From Gordius sp. MW1 (Eukaryota > Nematomorpha > Gordioida > Gordea > Gordiidae): a DNA stretch of 64,000 nt. Below are positions 1 through 9,383 of this stretch, piece by piece (position 1 is the stretch's first letter; every line of letters starts with the position of its first letter). The stretch is taken from positions 7,392,501 through 7,456,500 of the forward strand of contig OZ038530.1 of NCBI GenBank assembly GCA_964036665.1. Reading direction: 5' to 3'. The notes below the pieces were generated by a model that was given only the letters and a program-made list of their open reading frames with translations, did no database searches and was not told the DNA's origin. A program made the position numbers and the translations under genes.

Positions 1-304
1 AATTTTTAAATAATCATACCGTTATTAATTGCTATGCAATTTATGGGCTCACTTTTTATTAGTCGGTAAGAAATTTCTATAAACAAACAAAGAGCGTTTT
101 TAAGAATTTGGTTCAGCAATAGCGTTAAGATTAAATAGCGTGGTTCAAAAATTAGTGAAACCTTAATTTATCATATTCACATTTAAACTTTTGAGATGCT
201 TAAGCATGTTGAGGAAAAACTGGAGGAAATCAGGCGCGTAGCCAGGGGAGCGGAATGCTGAACTTTTCTACCCCCTTGACCAAAAGTTAAAAATTTTTTG
301 ATTA
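1..304. other. Intergenic AT-rich DNA, no gene seen
   Basis: No coding or RNA gene is visible. Positions 27-47 carry the motif AATTGCTATGCAATTTATGGG, which recurs at 27001-27021 and, inverted, at 27691-27710 and 27933-27953. It probably belongs to the end of a dispersed repeat. A GCGTAGCCAG motif near 236-246 resembles the end of the MITE family described at 9257. Confidence 0.5.
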
Positions 305-660
305 ATAACACAGATCTACAAATATTGACTTTGTGATCACATCCCGCAATCCGATTAATAATTCTGATAGAGAATTTTGCGCTGAAAAATAATCTGTTCT
401 TAGTTTTTTTCTACAATTACTAGTTTTTTAGATAGACGAGGTTGAAGGTGCCAAATATGGCCTTTTTAAGCCTTTTTGAGGCTATATTGCCATGGTATTT
501 TAATATTTAGTGAAAAATAGTAATATATTCTTGTAGATTAAAGTTTCATCTATATTCTATAGGACCATTCTTTTATTTTTTTATATCACACTTATACTCA
601 AATTTATTCGCGTTTTTGTAAACCCCTTCCCCTTATCAAAATTCGTCTCACTATGTCTGG
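305..660 (+). repeat. Left arm of a wide inverted repeat
   Basis: This stretch matches the reverse complement of 4447-4790 with scattered differences. Shared landmarks include AGAGAATTTTGCGCTGAAAA, the AAAATTCGTC..TGTCTGG end and a TTTTTTATATCA block. The two arms are about 3.8 kb apart and enclose the LINE fragment at 685-1660 and the hAT-like element at 1860-4208. It may be the terminal repeat of a larger fold-back element or two head-to-head copies of one repeat. Confidence 0.75.
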
Positions 661-684
661 AAAACGGAATACATTAGAGTTCAC

Positions 685-1660
685 ATGATCTTTCTACTCT
701 ACGAAAACATGAAACTAGTTATCTCCCACCTCCACCATAAATCGGAGCCCATACCATTAACATCGGGTGTCATGCAAGGTTGCCCGCTGTCCCCTCTCCT
801 CTTTATAATTGCGATGGATCTAATAATGAAGAGATCCACATTTCCGACCGAATATATTAAACTAAACGGCACTACTCTATCATCCCTGCTGTTCGCAGAC
901 GACACATATCTAGTGGCCCCTTCTATTTCCAAAGCACATCTTATGTTAGACAGGTTCAGCATCCAAGCCAAGCAAGCAGGACTGTTTATAAACCCCGACA
1001 AATGATCAATGATACGTATAAACGATTCTTCAAACTCTACTCTGGTAATCAACAACAACGTAATAAATGCATCTCAAAAAGTCCGTTATTTGAGAGTGGA
1101 CCTTATTCCAGATACCTACGCCGAAGCGGATGTCAAATCGAAGCTCCGTCGGACCTTGGTCAAATACTCATGCTCAGCGATTTGGCGCTCACGTCAACTG
1201 AAGCTCCATACGCGTCTGAGGATTTTTAAAGTCACTATTCTACCAATTCTTCTATACGGTTGCGAATCCTGGTCACTGAAGGCTCCCAGCTTAAAGAAAC
1301 TGCAAGTCAGTCTCAATAAAATGCTACGTATCGTTTGCCGGATATTTTATCCGACGAGAATAACCAACGAGGATCTATGGGTGCGCTGCAAAATCGCCCC
1401 AATTAAAAACATTCTACTCGCCAGGAAATGGGGTTTTCTGGCTCATCAAGTACGAAGGAAGGGAACCAACTATTGTCTATCTTCCCTGTCTGGTGTCCAC
1501 CCCAGCTAAAAGGTCGCAAATGCAATGGCAGCTGGCTCTACAAGGTGTTTCGCGATGTCCAAACACTAGGCCACGATTGGAATTCATTGCTGAACATCAT
1601 GCAAGACAGGAAACTTTGGAAAGACTTCTCAAAGAACCATTTATTGCGGCTCTCTCATTA
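685..1660 (+). pseudogene. LINE reverse-transcriptase fragment, broken
   Basis: This is the C-terminal half of a non-LTR retrotransposon polyprotein. The first open stretch (685-1005) carries the RT motifs VMQGCPLSPLLF and LLFADDT, the latter being the catalytic ADD box. An in-frame TGA at 1003-1005 interrupts it. The same frame then runs to about 1500 with the thumb and connection region (LLYGCESWSL, then a stretch ending RKWGFLAHQVRRKG). The ending typical of such proteins (LGHDWNSLLNIMQDRKLWK) lies in another frame at about 1500-1640, so there is a frameshift near 1500. The endonuclease and the N-terminal RT are absent. The family differs from the other LINEs in the window. It is non-functional. 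Confidence 0.85.
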
Positions 1661-1851
1661 AGGATCTTCACACGCATTATTCATTTACGACATTATAATT
1701 GAAGGCTTTACATTACTCTCAAGTCAATAGGTATTACATATTTACATGTCATAATTACATGCATATTAACCATTTTGTTACAGCATACTTACACACGTTT
1801 TCACTAACGTGGCCTGGTGCGCCATTTGGCGTTAGAAGGGGCTCAACCTTA

Positions 1852-1859
1852 GATTGCAC
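1852..1859 (+). repeat. 8-bp target-site duplication (left), hAT-like
   Basis: GATTGCAC occurs here and again at 4209-4216, exactly flanking the inverted termini of the element at 1860-4208. Eight base pairs is the hallmark duplication length of hAT transposition. Confidence 0.85.
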
Positions 1860-2338
1860 TAGTGTTGTAAAAACGGCTGGCTGGTTTTTCCCAGCGTATT
1901 GCTAAGCTTAGTTGTTGACGTTTATTTTCACCCAGCCTTATCAGTGTTAGGTGAATTTTCTTGGGAGAGCTTTGGCGTTTGGCGTTTTTGTAAAAAAGAC
2001 CTAAAGCGTTCTGGGTGAATGTTTCGGGGTGACCTTTGGCGTTTAGGTTGGGTGTATTAAACACCTAAAGGGTGTGGGTGGATAATATTATTAACCTTTT
2101 GGTTTGGTTTTGGTCGTTTGGGGTGGGGCAAGCAAATATATCAATTTTAGGTAATAAACTTTTAATTTAAGAAAATAAAAATAGTTATATCATGACGTCA
2201 CTGAGTTAAAACTTTTCCCATTGTGACGTCATAATGAAAAGTATTATAATTTATAATCTAATCTCTAGTAAATTATAGTTAATTATTATGCTTTGCTTAT
2301 GCTGCATTATAGAAGTAATGTTTTATTTATGAAAAAAA

Positions 2339-2625
2339 GATGGCTAAAATCTGTTTAATGATTTCGAAAATTATTTTTTAGACATGCCAAAATTTTAATA
2401 AAAATCTGTAAAAAGTGGGAAATTTTGCTTTGTAGAATCTTCTATATAGATGGCTAAAATCTGTTTAATGATTTCAAAATATATTTTTTAGACATGCCAA
2501 AAATTTTATAAAAATTTATAAAGTGGGAAATTTCGCTTTGTAGAATCTTCTATATAGATGGCTAAAATCTGTTTAATGATTTCAAAATTTATTTTTTAGA
2601 CATGCCAAAAATTTTATGAAAATTT
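2339..2625 (+). repeat. Tandem repeat of about 110 bp, left arm
   Basis: Successive units begin near 2339, 2450 and 2558 with GATGGCTAAAATCTGTTTAATGA and include AGACATGCCAAAA and TGTAGAATCTTC. The last unit is partial. Confidence 0.8.
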
Positions 2626-3339
2626 ATTTAAATATATATTTTTGAATTTTCTGCCTCAGCCAGGTGGTAACAATTTTTTTGAACATTTTAATATGGTTTA
2701 ACTTTATAATTTACACATTTGCTAAGCAGATTAATTGCGATTAATCACAAAATTTAATTTGAAATATATTTTGAATTCCTCGGCTCTTGTAAAAGATAAA
2801 GACTTATTAGTTATATAATGTCCCTTTTATTTTATATTTGTAGTAGTGTTGTAAAAACGGCTGGCTGGTTTTTCCCAGCGTATTGCTAAGCTTAGTTGTA
2901 AAGTTGTAAACAAGCTAATTAATATTCCTTAATCTCAGCATTTTACCCCTCTTTATGACAGAGCTTATGTCCGAGCACATATGGTAGCTATATATTTTTT
3001 ATGATCCTTATAAGCATTGTAAACGCGAGGTCTAAGTCAACTCAACAGAATAGCATGATATGCTTTTTGGAAATGCCTTATTTATTTTCTTAACACTTGA
3101 GAGGTTGGGTCAAAAATGCTAACACGGATGGTATTTGGGGTAATAATTAGAATTACCCCAAACTTTAAATAGCTATAACTTAGATATTTTATAATATAAA
3201 TTTGTCAAAATTTGCAAGGATAATATTTCAACTCTTATAAGTTCATTAATATATTAATTTGCCTATTTGATCAAGTGGTTTATATTTTATGCCTATAATT
3301 AGAGCAAACCTGAGGCAGAAAATTCAAAAATATATATTT

Positions 3340-3752
3340 AAATAAATTTTCATAAAATTTTTGGCATGTCTAAAAAATAAATTTTGAAATCATTAAACAG
3401 ATTTTAGCCATCTATATAGAAGATTCTACAAAGCGAAATTTCCCACCTTTTATAAATTTTTATAAAATTTTTGGCATGTCTAAAAAATAAATTTTGAAAT
3501 CATTAAACAGATTTTAGCCATCTTTATAGAATATTCTATAAAGCGAAATTTCCCACCTTTTATAGATTTTTATAAAATTTTTGGCATGTCTAAAAAATAA
3601 ATTTTGAATTCATTAAACAGATTTTAGCCATCTATATAGAAGATTCTACAAAGCGAAATTTCCCACCTTTTATAAATTTTTATAAAATTTTTGGCATGTC
3701 TAAAAAATAATTTTTAAAATCATTAAACAGATTTTAGCCATCTTTTTTTCAT
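3340..3752 (-). repeat. Tandem repeat of about 110 bp, right arm
   Basis: This is the inverted counterpart of the tandem units at 2339-2625. Units recur roughly every 110 bp with TTTTGGCATGTCTAAAAAAT and AACAGATTTTAGCCATCT. About 3.6 units are present, one more than in the left arm. Confidence 0.8.
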
Positions 3753-4208
3753 AAATAAAACATTACTTCTATAATGCAGCATAAGGCATAGTAATTAACT
3801 ATAATTTACTAGAGATTAGATTATAAATTATAATACTTTTCATTATGACGTCACAATGGGAAAAGTTTAAACTGAGTGACGTCATGATATAACTATTTTT
3901 ATTTTCTTAAATTAAAAGTTTATCACCTAAAAATGATATATTTGCATGCCCCACCCCAAACGACCAAAACCAAACCAAAAGGTTAATAATGTTATCCACC
4001 CTCCCCCTTTAGGTGTTTAATACACCCAAACCTAAACGCCAAAGGTCACCCCGAAACATTCACCCAGAACGCTTTAGGTCTTTTTTACAAAAACGCCAAA
4101 CGCCAAAGCTCTCCCAAGGAAATTCACCTAACACTGATAAGGCTGGGTGAAAATAAACGTCAACGCTTGCAGGCGACTAATAGAAACCCTTGGTTTTTTA
4201 CAACACTA

Positions 4209-4216
4209 GATTGCAC
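4209..4216 (+). repeat. 8-bp target-site duplication (right), hAT-like
   Basis: GATTGCAC is identical to 1852-1859 and abuts the right terminus TTACAACACTA. Confidence 0.85.
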
Positions 4217-4272
4217 TAACTAAGCTCTTGGGCGTCTTCGCGGCAAACATACATACATACTACACACGCGCT

Positions 4273-4415
4273 GTTTACTAACACACCTCTCTCTCTCCCA
4301 TTCTCCATCCCTTACACTCCCGCCCCCATATCTATCCAAGCACACATGAAGGGGGCGACAGTGGAGGAGAAAGAGAGGAGAGTTGGTAAAGGGAGAGAGA
4401 TATGTGTTAGTAAAC
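4273..4415. repeat. Inverted repeat with CT-rich/GA-rich loop
   Basis: GTTTACTAACACA at 4273-4285 is exactly inverted at 4403-4415. The interior is pyrimidine-rich on the left and purine-rich on the right. It looks like a small palindromic repeat with no gene. Confidence 0.6.
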
Positions 4416-4446
4416 ATCGCGTACGCAGTATGAACTGTAATTTACC

Positions 4447-4790
4447 AGACATCGTGGGACGAATTTTGACAAGGAGAAGGGGTTTACGCAAACGCGTATA
4501 AATTTGAGTATAAGGGTGATATAAAAAAATAAAAGAATGGACCTATAGATGAAACTTTAATCTACATGAATATATCACTATTTTTCACTAAATATTAAAA
4601 ATGCCGTGGCAATGTAGCCCCAAAAAGGCTTAAAAAGGGCATTTTTGGCACTTTCAACCTTGTATATCTAAAAAACTGGTAATTGTAGAAAAAATCTATA
4701 AATACATTATTTTTCAGCGCAAAATTCTCTATCAGAATTATTGGTCGGATTGGGGGATGTTTTTTTTGTAGACCTGTGTAATTAGATTAA
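4447..4790 (-). repeat. Right arm of a wide inverted repeat
   Basis: This is the reverse-complement partner of 305-660, starting CCAGACAT and ending near the GTAGACCTGTGTAATTA block. Confidence 0.75.
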
Positions 4791-6575
4791 ATGGGTTAAA
4801 ATATTATAGCTTAGTTGCATAAAAGATTTTGAGACACTTATAAAAGCCTGGAAACATGATTATACATTCTTTAATTTTCGACTAAAGGTTGCACCCCCCA
4901 CCATTATAATTTTCCACTATTGATTGTAAATTATGAAAAACTTGTTTTTTTTATCTAAACACCGTTCATTTATAAAATTAGATTGATAGTACATAAATAC
5001 ACCGTTCATTTAGTTGTACTAAAAATGTCAAGTAAACAGATTGAGTGACTGTATAATTTTGCATATTAGCAACTTGAGAATTTTTTCAGATCAAGCTTAT
5101 ATAATTTTAATTTGGTTTCAGCCATTATTTAATTTTACCTAAATGATAATATTTTCTGCCAGTTGAATAACTTGCATAAGGTCCATGTCCTTTTTTAAGG
5201 TATAAAAGCGATAGTAAATGCCTGATTAATGAAGAGAAGAGATTTTTCCAAGGCTGGTCATATAGCGCCTAGAAGTTTCGCATATATTGTACGCGAAGTT
5301 TATTTTTGTTACAATATAAATGAAAGTGTCTAAATTTTTTTTGCATTTTTCCTCCCCCTTGAGAAAATCTAAGCTACGCGCCTGGATGAAATTAAACTAT
5401 CGCCATGTAAAAAAATACCAACACAAAATATGATTCGTCATATTGCCTTAACTTATAAATGTAAAATAATTTAATTTCTAAAAGCATTTCAATAGCATAC
5501 AACGTACGCATATGTTTTTTTTTAGTTTTGGCCGTCGCTCACGAAAAATACCCACTTCTCTCTTAAATTAATTTTTAATTAAATATTTTGAAATTAATCA
5601 ATATTTTAGCTATCTCAATATTTTGTTACTTATGCTTTTATGTCCACCTCCGCGCAAAACGCAGAAATTGCAATTATATTATGCATATTTGTAAAAGATT
5701 ATGGAGGCAAATTTTATCTTATTAGTATTCATCATATGCGATCTAGAATAAAAGTAGACGTATTAAACGATATTTGGATTAAATTGGCATATAAAACTTC
5801 TTTTTAAAACGCTGCATAACAAAAAAAAGAAGTTTCCGTGTTAGGCTTGGGGAATAAAAATATAATCTTTAACAAAATAAAACTAGCATAAGCCAATCTG
5901 ATCATTAATAATTATTTGTCCGTCTATTTAATGTATACATAGATCGTCAATAAAACATGAGCTGAATCATGAAAATGTGTAAACAATATTCAAAAATTAT
6001 AAATTAAGCTAACTCATACACCTTAATAATATAATCATAGGTAAATATATCGATCAATAAATTTATTAATCCCGCCCGGTTAGTAGTGCCAAACGTGTCG
6101 CATCCTCGGATTATAACTACTTCGAATATAACCTTACAAATTAGCCACAAACACTTTAACATGCAATATGCGTAAAGAAGCAATATAAAAAGTGGTTGAG
6201 GTTTGCCGTATAAAAACATGCACAAATGGCAAATGCTGCCCATAATAAATTAAAACAAACATTTTAGCTATAGTTGGCACAAAAAGTATCGCCTCATTCT
6301 TTCTTCGTTGATAGATGATGTGGTTTTTTGATTGGTTTGTTTATATTATATGTGGTGAGCCAATTTTAGAGACGCTTTGAATAATTATTCAAATAAAATA
6401 GCTAGATGGCAACTACATTGATATTGATCTTGTAATACTTCCACGGGCGAAACGTGTAGTGTGGCGTGAAATATTATTTAATTGAAATCAAAGGTAATTA
6501 ATTAAGTCATCTAAGTTTTCATATATTATATCAAATGCGAGATAATAAAGCTAACTTAACTTAAAGCAATTCAGC
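4791..6575. other. Intergenic AT-rich DNA, no gene seen
   Basis: I see no credible coding region. An open frame at 6004-6243 on the minus strand has ordinary AT-rich composition and no recognisable domain. A GCTACGCGCC motif near 5370 resembles the MITE end described at 9257. Confidence 0.5.
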
Positions 6576-7018
6576 CAGGGGTTTGTCCCGAACCCGAACC
6601 CCTAAACCCGAACCGGGTAAACCAGATGTTTTACAGAACCCGAACCCATTTTTAAAAATACCCTTGAAACCCGAACCCGATGAATACAAATAAGGGTTCA
6701 AGTTCGGGTTTTTAATTCAAAAATATATTGTGAATTGAATATCTCAGTTTTCTCTATCATGACAATGTAACGAAAACCATACGCTTGTAATTTCAATATT
6801 TTTATGTTTCCAGCATTTTTCATTCATTAATCGATACTAATAATCTCAAGAATTATTTGTAAATATTATATATATAATTGATATAATATAATTTCTTGAA
6901 CCCGAACTTGTACCCGAACTCGAGCCCAATTCCTTAAACCCAAACACGACCCAATTTCAAAATTTATGCCAAACCCGAACACGAACCCGATTTTATTTTG
7001 GGCGGGTTCAAACCCCTG
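6576..7018. mobile_element. hAT-like MITE, CCCGAA-rich ends
   Basis: The element begins CAGGGGTTTGTCCCGAACCC and ends GGGCGGGTTCAAACCCCTG, so CAGGGGTTTG is the terminal inverted repeat, in the style of hAT CAGGGG elements. Flanking octamers AATTCAGC (6568-6575) and ATTTTAGC (7019-7026) match at 6 of 8 positions, consistent with an aged 8-bp duplication. Both ends are built of degenerate CCCGAA repeats around an AT-rich core. No coding capacity. A longer sibling lies at 42489-43266. Confidence 0.75.
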
Positions 7019-7153
7019 ATTTTAGCCTAAAATTAAACATCGAATGAACCATGGAAGTGGAAACAACCATAATATATGTGATTTTTTTAAGAAACCTGGT
7101 TCAGTAAATTACAATTAATTTTATTAAACTAGCTGGTCAATTTGAAGATTATG

Positions 7154-7161
7154 GTATGGAC
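7154..7161 (+). repeat. 8-bp target-site duplication (left)
   Basis: GTATGGAC is repeated exactly at 8207-8214. Confidence 0.85.
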
Positions 7162-8206
7162 TAGAGACCTGCAACGGGCCTGTTTAGGTCAGTCGGCCCG
7201 CCCGTAACAAAAATTTAAAAGCCCGGCCCGGCCCGTCAAAATAATAAATTATAAGCCCGGGTCCGGCCCGTTAATTTTATACGAAGCCCGAGCCCGCCCC
7301 GGGCCCGTAAAATTTTTTTTATTTTTTTTGTTTAATTTTTTTATCGATATGGCAAACAATATGTTTGTGTTAAAAATGTTAATAAAAATAGTTTAAAAAG
7401 AAAAAACTGGTAATTCCCGGTCACTCGAGATCTTCTATCTTTTAAGAAACGACCTGCATGGAAAAAATTTTTTACAAGTGGCACTTCAGGATACATAAAA
7501 CCATATAAGCCAAATAAACTTTTAAAACCCTTAATTAAGATTATAATGTTTTAATAAAACTACTTAGCTTCTTTAATTTGCCACCATTTTAAATAATTAG
7601 GTTATTGATATAAAATGAGAAAACAGTGATAAAAGTAACTTGAGGAAATAAATTTTAGAATTTGTTTTTAAATTTGTTAATGATAATGAGTATATAAATT
7701 TTGGCATTTGGCCGGGGTCAGATAAAGTAGAAGTTAGCAAGGGTCAGCATTAATTTGCAAGAAATTATTTAGCCAGTTTCGCATTCATCCGTTATAATTA
7801 ACAACCTAGACAAATTGCCAAGATAAATTTATTAATAAAGGTTATCAATCAGGCACAAAGACATTAATGAAATTTGAGCTTAGGCGAGGTCGAAAAAGGT
7901 AAAGCCAATCAGCGATCAACTAAATAAAAGTCTTTCACAGAAGCATAAATCCACAGTCATTAAAAACCCGTATAAGTTTCCATGGCAATTATTGAAAAAT
8001 TACAAATTAGATCATTATAAAATCACCTTCTTTAATACTAAATCTAATTAATTTTTTAACGGGCTTTTAACGGGCCTTAAATATAACTAGGCCCGGCCCG
8101 AGCCCGTTACATTAACTATCGGCCCGTCCAGGCCCGGCCCGTTGTTTTATTTTTAAGCAGAAGCCCGTCCAAGCCCGGCCCGCGGGCCGGGCCGTGCAGG
8201 TCTTTA
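7162..8206. mobile_element. hAT-like MITE, GGCCCG-rich ends
   Basis: The left end is TAGAGACCTGCAACGGGCC and the right end is GGCCGTGCAGGTCTTTA, imperfect inverted repeats flanked by the perfect 8-bp duplication GTATGGAC. Both ends are dense in GGCCCG/CGGGCC repeats (about 7180-7310 and 8090-8200) and surround an AT-rich interior with no protein-coding capacity. A second copy with its own perfect duplication lies at 54284-55198. The duplication length and the TA..-type termini place the family in or near hAT. Confidence 0.85.
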
Positions 8207-8214
8207 GTATGGAC
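8207..8214 (+). repeat. 8-bp target-site duplication (right)
   Basis: GTATGGAC is identical to 7154-7161. Confidence 0.85.
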
Positions 8215-8258
8215 AACCGAAAAATGATAAAAATTGATGATAGTCTAGGCGCGCTTAC

Positions 8259-8577
8259 CTTTTAATGATTTCACGAGAGTTGGTCGAAGTTAAAGCCGAA
8301 GGTTTATTCTTTTTAGACAGAGCCAGGGGGGAAGTTCCGTGATTGTGAGAGCTGAAAGGGGGTGTAGATGCTGATTGGGATTGTTGTTTAAACGATGATA
8401 ACAAACTACCAGCGCTCGTTTGATCTTTATTCAAGCTGCCGTTCAGTAGATTTACAACTAGGGCAGCGGGTCCAAAATGTTTAGCCAACTTTTGAACCAA
8501 GGCCGTGGTCGTGTTTGTTCGGAATAGGCCTATGGCACGCCTCTTGAGCCCGTGTGATAGGCAGGCGTCAACGAGTG
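8259..8577 (-). CDS. Internal exon resembling a RUN domain (SGSM-like)
   Basis: On the minus strand an open segment is bounded by an acceptor (CCCTAAG before 8577) and a consensus donor (AAAG|GTAAGC at 8258). It encodes about 105 residues with split codons at both ends, so it is an internal exon. The start reads DACLSHGLKRRAIGLFRTNT, followed by ALVQKLAKHFGPAALVVN. From memory of the family, this aligns without gaps to the RUN-domain helix region (..CxxHGLxRRAxGFLR..) of small-G-protein signalling modulators SGSM1/2. The second half is a Ser/Thr/Gln-rich linker. The exon is richer in GC than its surroundings. I could not find its partner exons. The family call is moderate and the exon call stronger. 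Confidence 0.6.
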
Positions 8578-9256
8578 CTTAGGGTATGGTGTGAACACAA
8601 CAAAAAATAACTTTTAATTTGTATTGGGAAAAATATCATAAAATCAATTTGATATCTATACTTAATCAATTTTGCTATCAGCTACCCTTGCAATACTAAA
8701 TTATGTATAAAAGAAAGTTATAGATTATATAAAAAATTAAAAAATCGCCTCTCGGTGAAGTAAAAATATTCAATATATTGGGTTTTCCAATATATTAATA
8801 GATTGTAAATTATATTATTGGATAATTCAAAAATGGAAATCACCGTTAAGTAAATAAAAGAGGCATTTTAATAGTAAACCAAGAGGAAACTGGTGTTATC
8901 CAAGATGTAGTTGATATCTAAACAAATTTATTGTAATCCTTTAAACGGCACAAGCAAATAAAATGCTATGTCAAAATAAATCAATTCTTTAGGCACTTAT
9001 TTTTGCAAATAGGATTGTACATATATATCAATGAATGAATCAAGGTCGCTCAAAAACCTTTTCAGCCTAAGTGGTTATAAATTGTTGGCCAATTATTCAA
9101 TTAAAAATAAGGGTTTGTATGAGAGATGGGTAATACCCAAAGATTTTATAGTTCAACTTATAAAACTCGGTAACAATTTATCCGCTATATTGAAAAAAAA
9201 GGTTTTTTGTTTATTATATTAAAAAGGAGCCAATAATTTTTTTTTGCAAATGGTCA
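8578..9256. other. AT-rich DNA, no gene seen
   Basis: Nothing recognisable. On the minus strand this would be intron upstream of the RUN-like exon. A 63-residue open frame at 9031-9222 has no domain and AT-driven composition. Confidence 0.4.
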
Positions 9257-9383
9257 TGGGCGTAGCCAGCTCCTCTAAATCCAAAAATTTATTAAAATTA
9301 TGACTAAAAATTCAAAGAATGATCATTTTCCCCATCCCTAAATTACTATTGTCCCCCTCTAATACCAATGCTGGCTACGCCCA
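9257..9383. mobile_element. Short MITE with TGGGCGTAGCCAGC ends
   Basis: The left end TGGGCGTAGCCAGC (9257-9270) is the exact inverse of the right end GCTGGCTACGCCCA (9370-9383). The interior is about 100 bp, with a C-rich run next to the right end. Other copies or fragments lie at 12374, 13418, 25237, 32944, 37450, 42427 and 54600. No coding capacity. Confidence 0.85.

Larger units (their letters stand above)
1860..4208. mobile_element. Non-autonomous fold-back hAT-like element
   Basis: The termini are TAGTGTTGTAAAAAC and its inverse, bordered by a perfect 8-bp duplication, which points to the hAT superfamily. No transposase is present. Long arms pair over 1860-2659 and 3311-4208. Each arm contains tandem units of about 110 bp that include ATGGCTAAAATCTGTTTAAT, roughly 2.6 units on the left and 3.6 on the right, so the arms are unequal. 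The unpaired centre (2660-3310) holds a second copy of the left terminus at 2844-2899 in direct orientation, suggesting that one copy inserted into or recombined with another. Arms this long should let single-stranded DNA or RNA form a large hairpin. Confidence 0.85.

Noticed and set aside
699..1058. 119-residue minus-strand frame
   Set aside because: It is the antisense shadow of the LINE reverse-transcriptase frame at 685-1005.
6004..6243. 79-residue minus-strand open frame with hydrophobic stretches
   Set aside because: No splice or promoter context, no domain, and composition typical of AT-rich translation.
6576..7018. CCCGAA repeats as interstitial telomere or satellite
   Set aside because: The repeats are degenerate and confined to the two ends of an element with inverted termini and flanking octamers, so a transposon explains them better.
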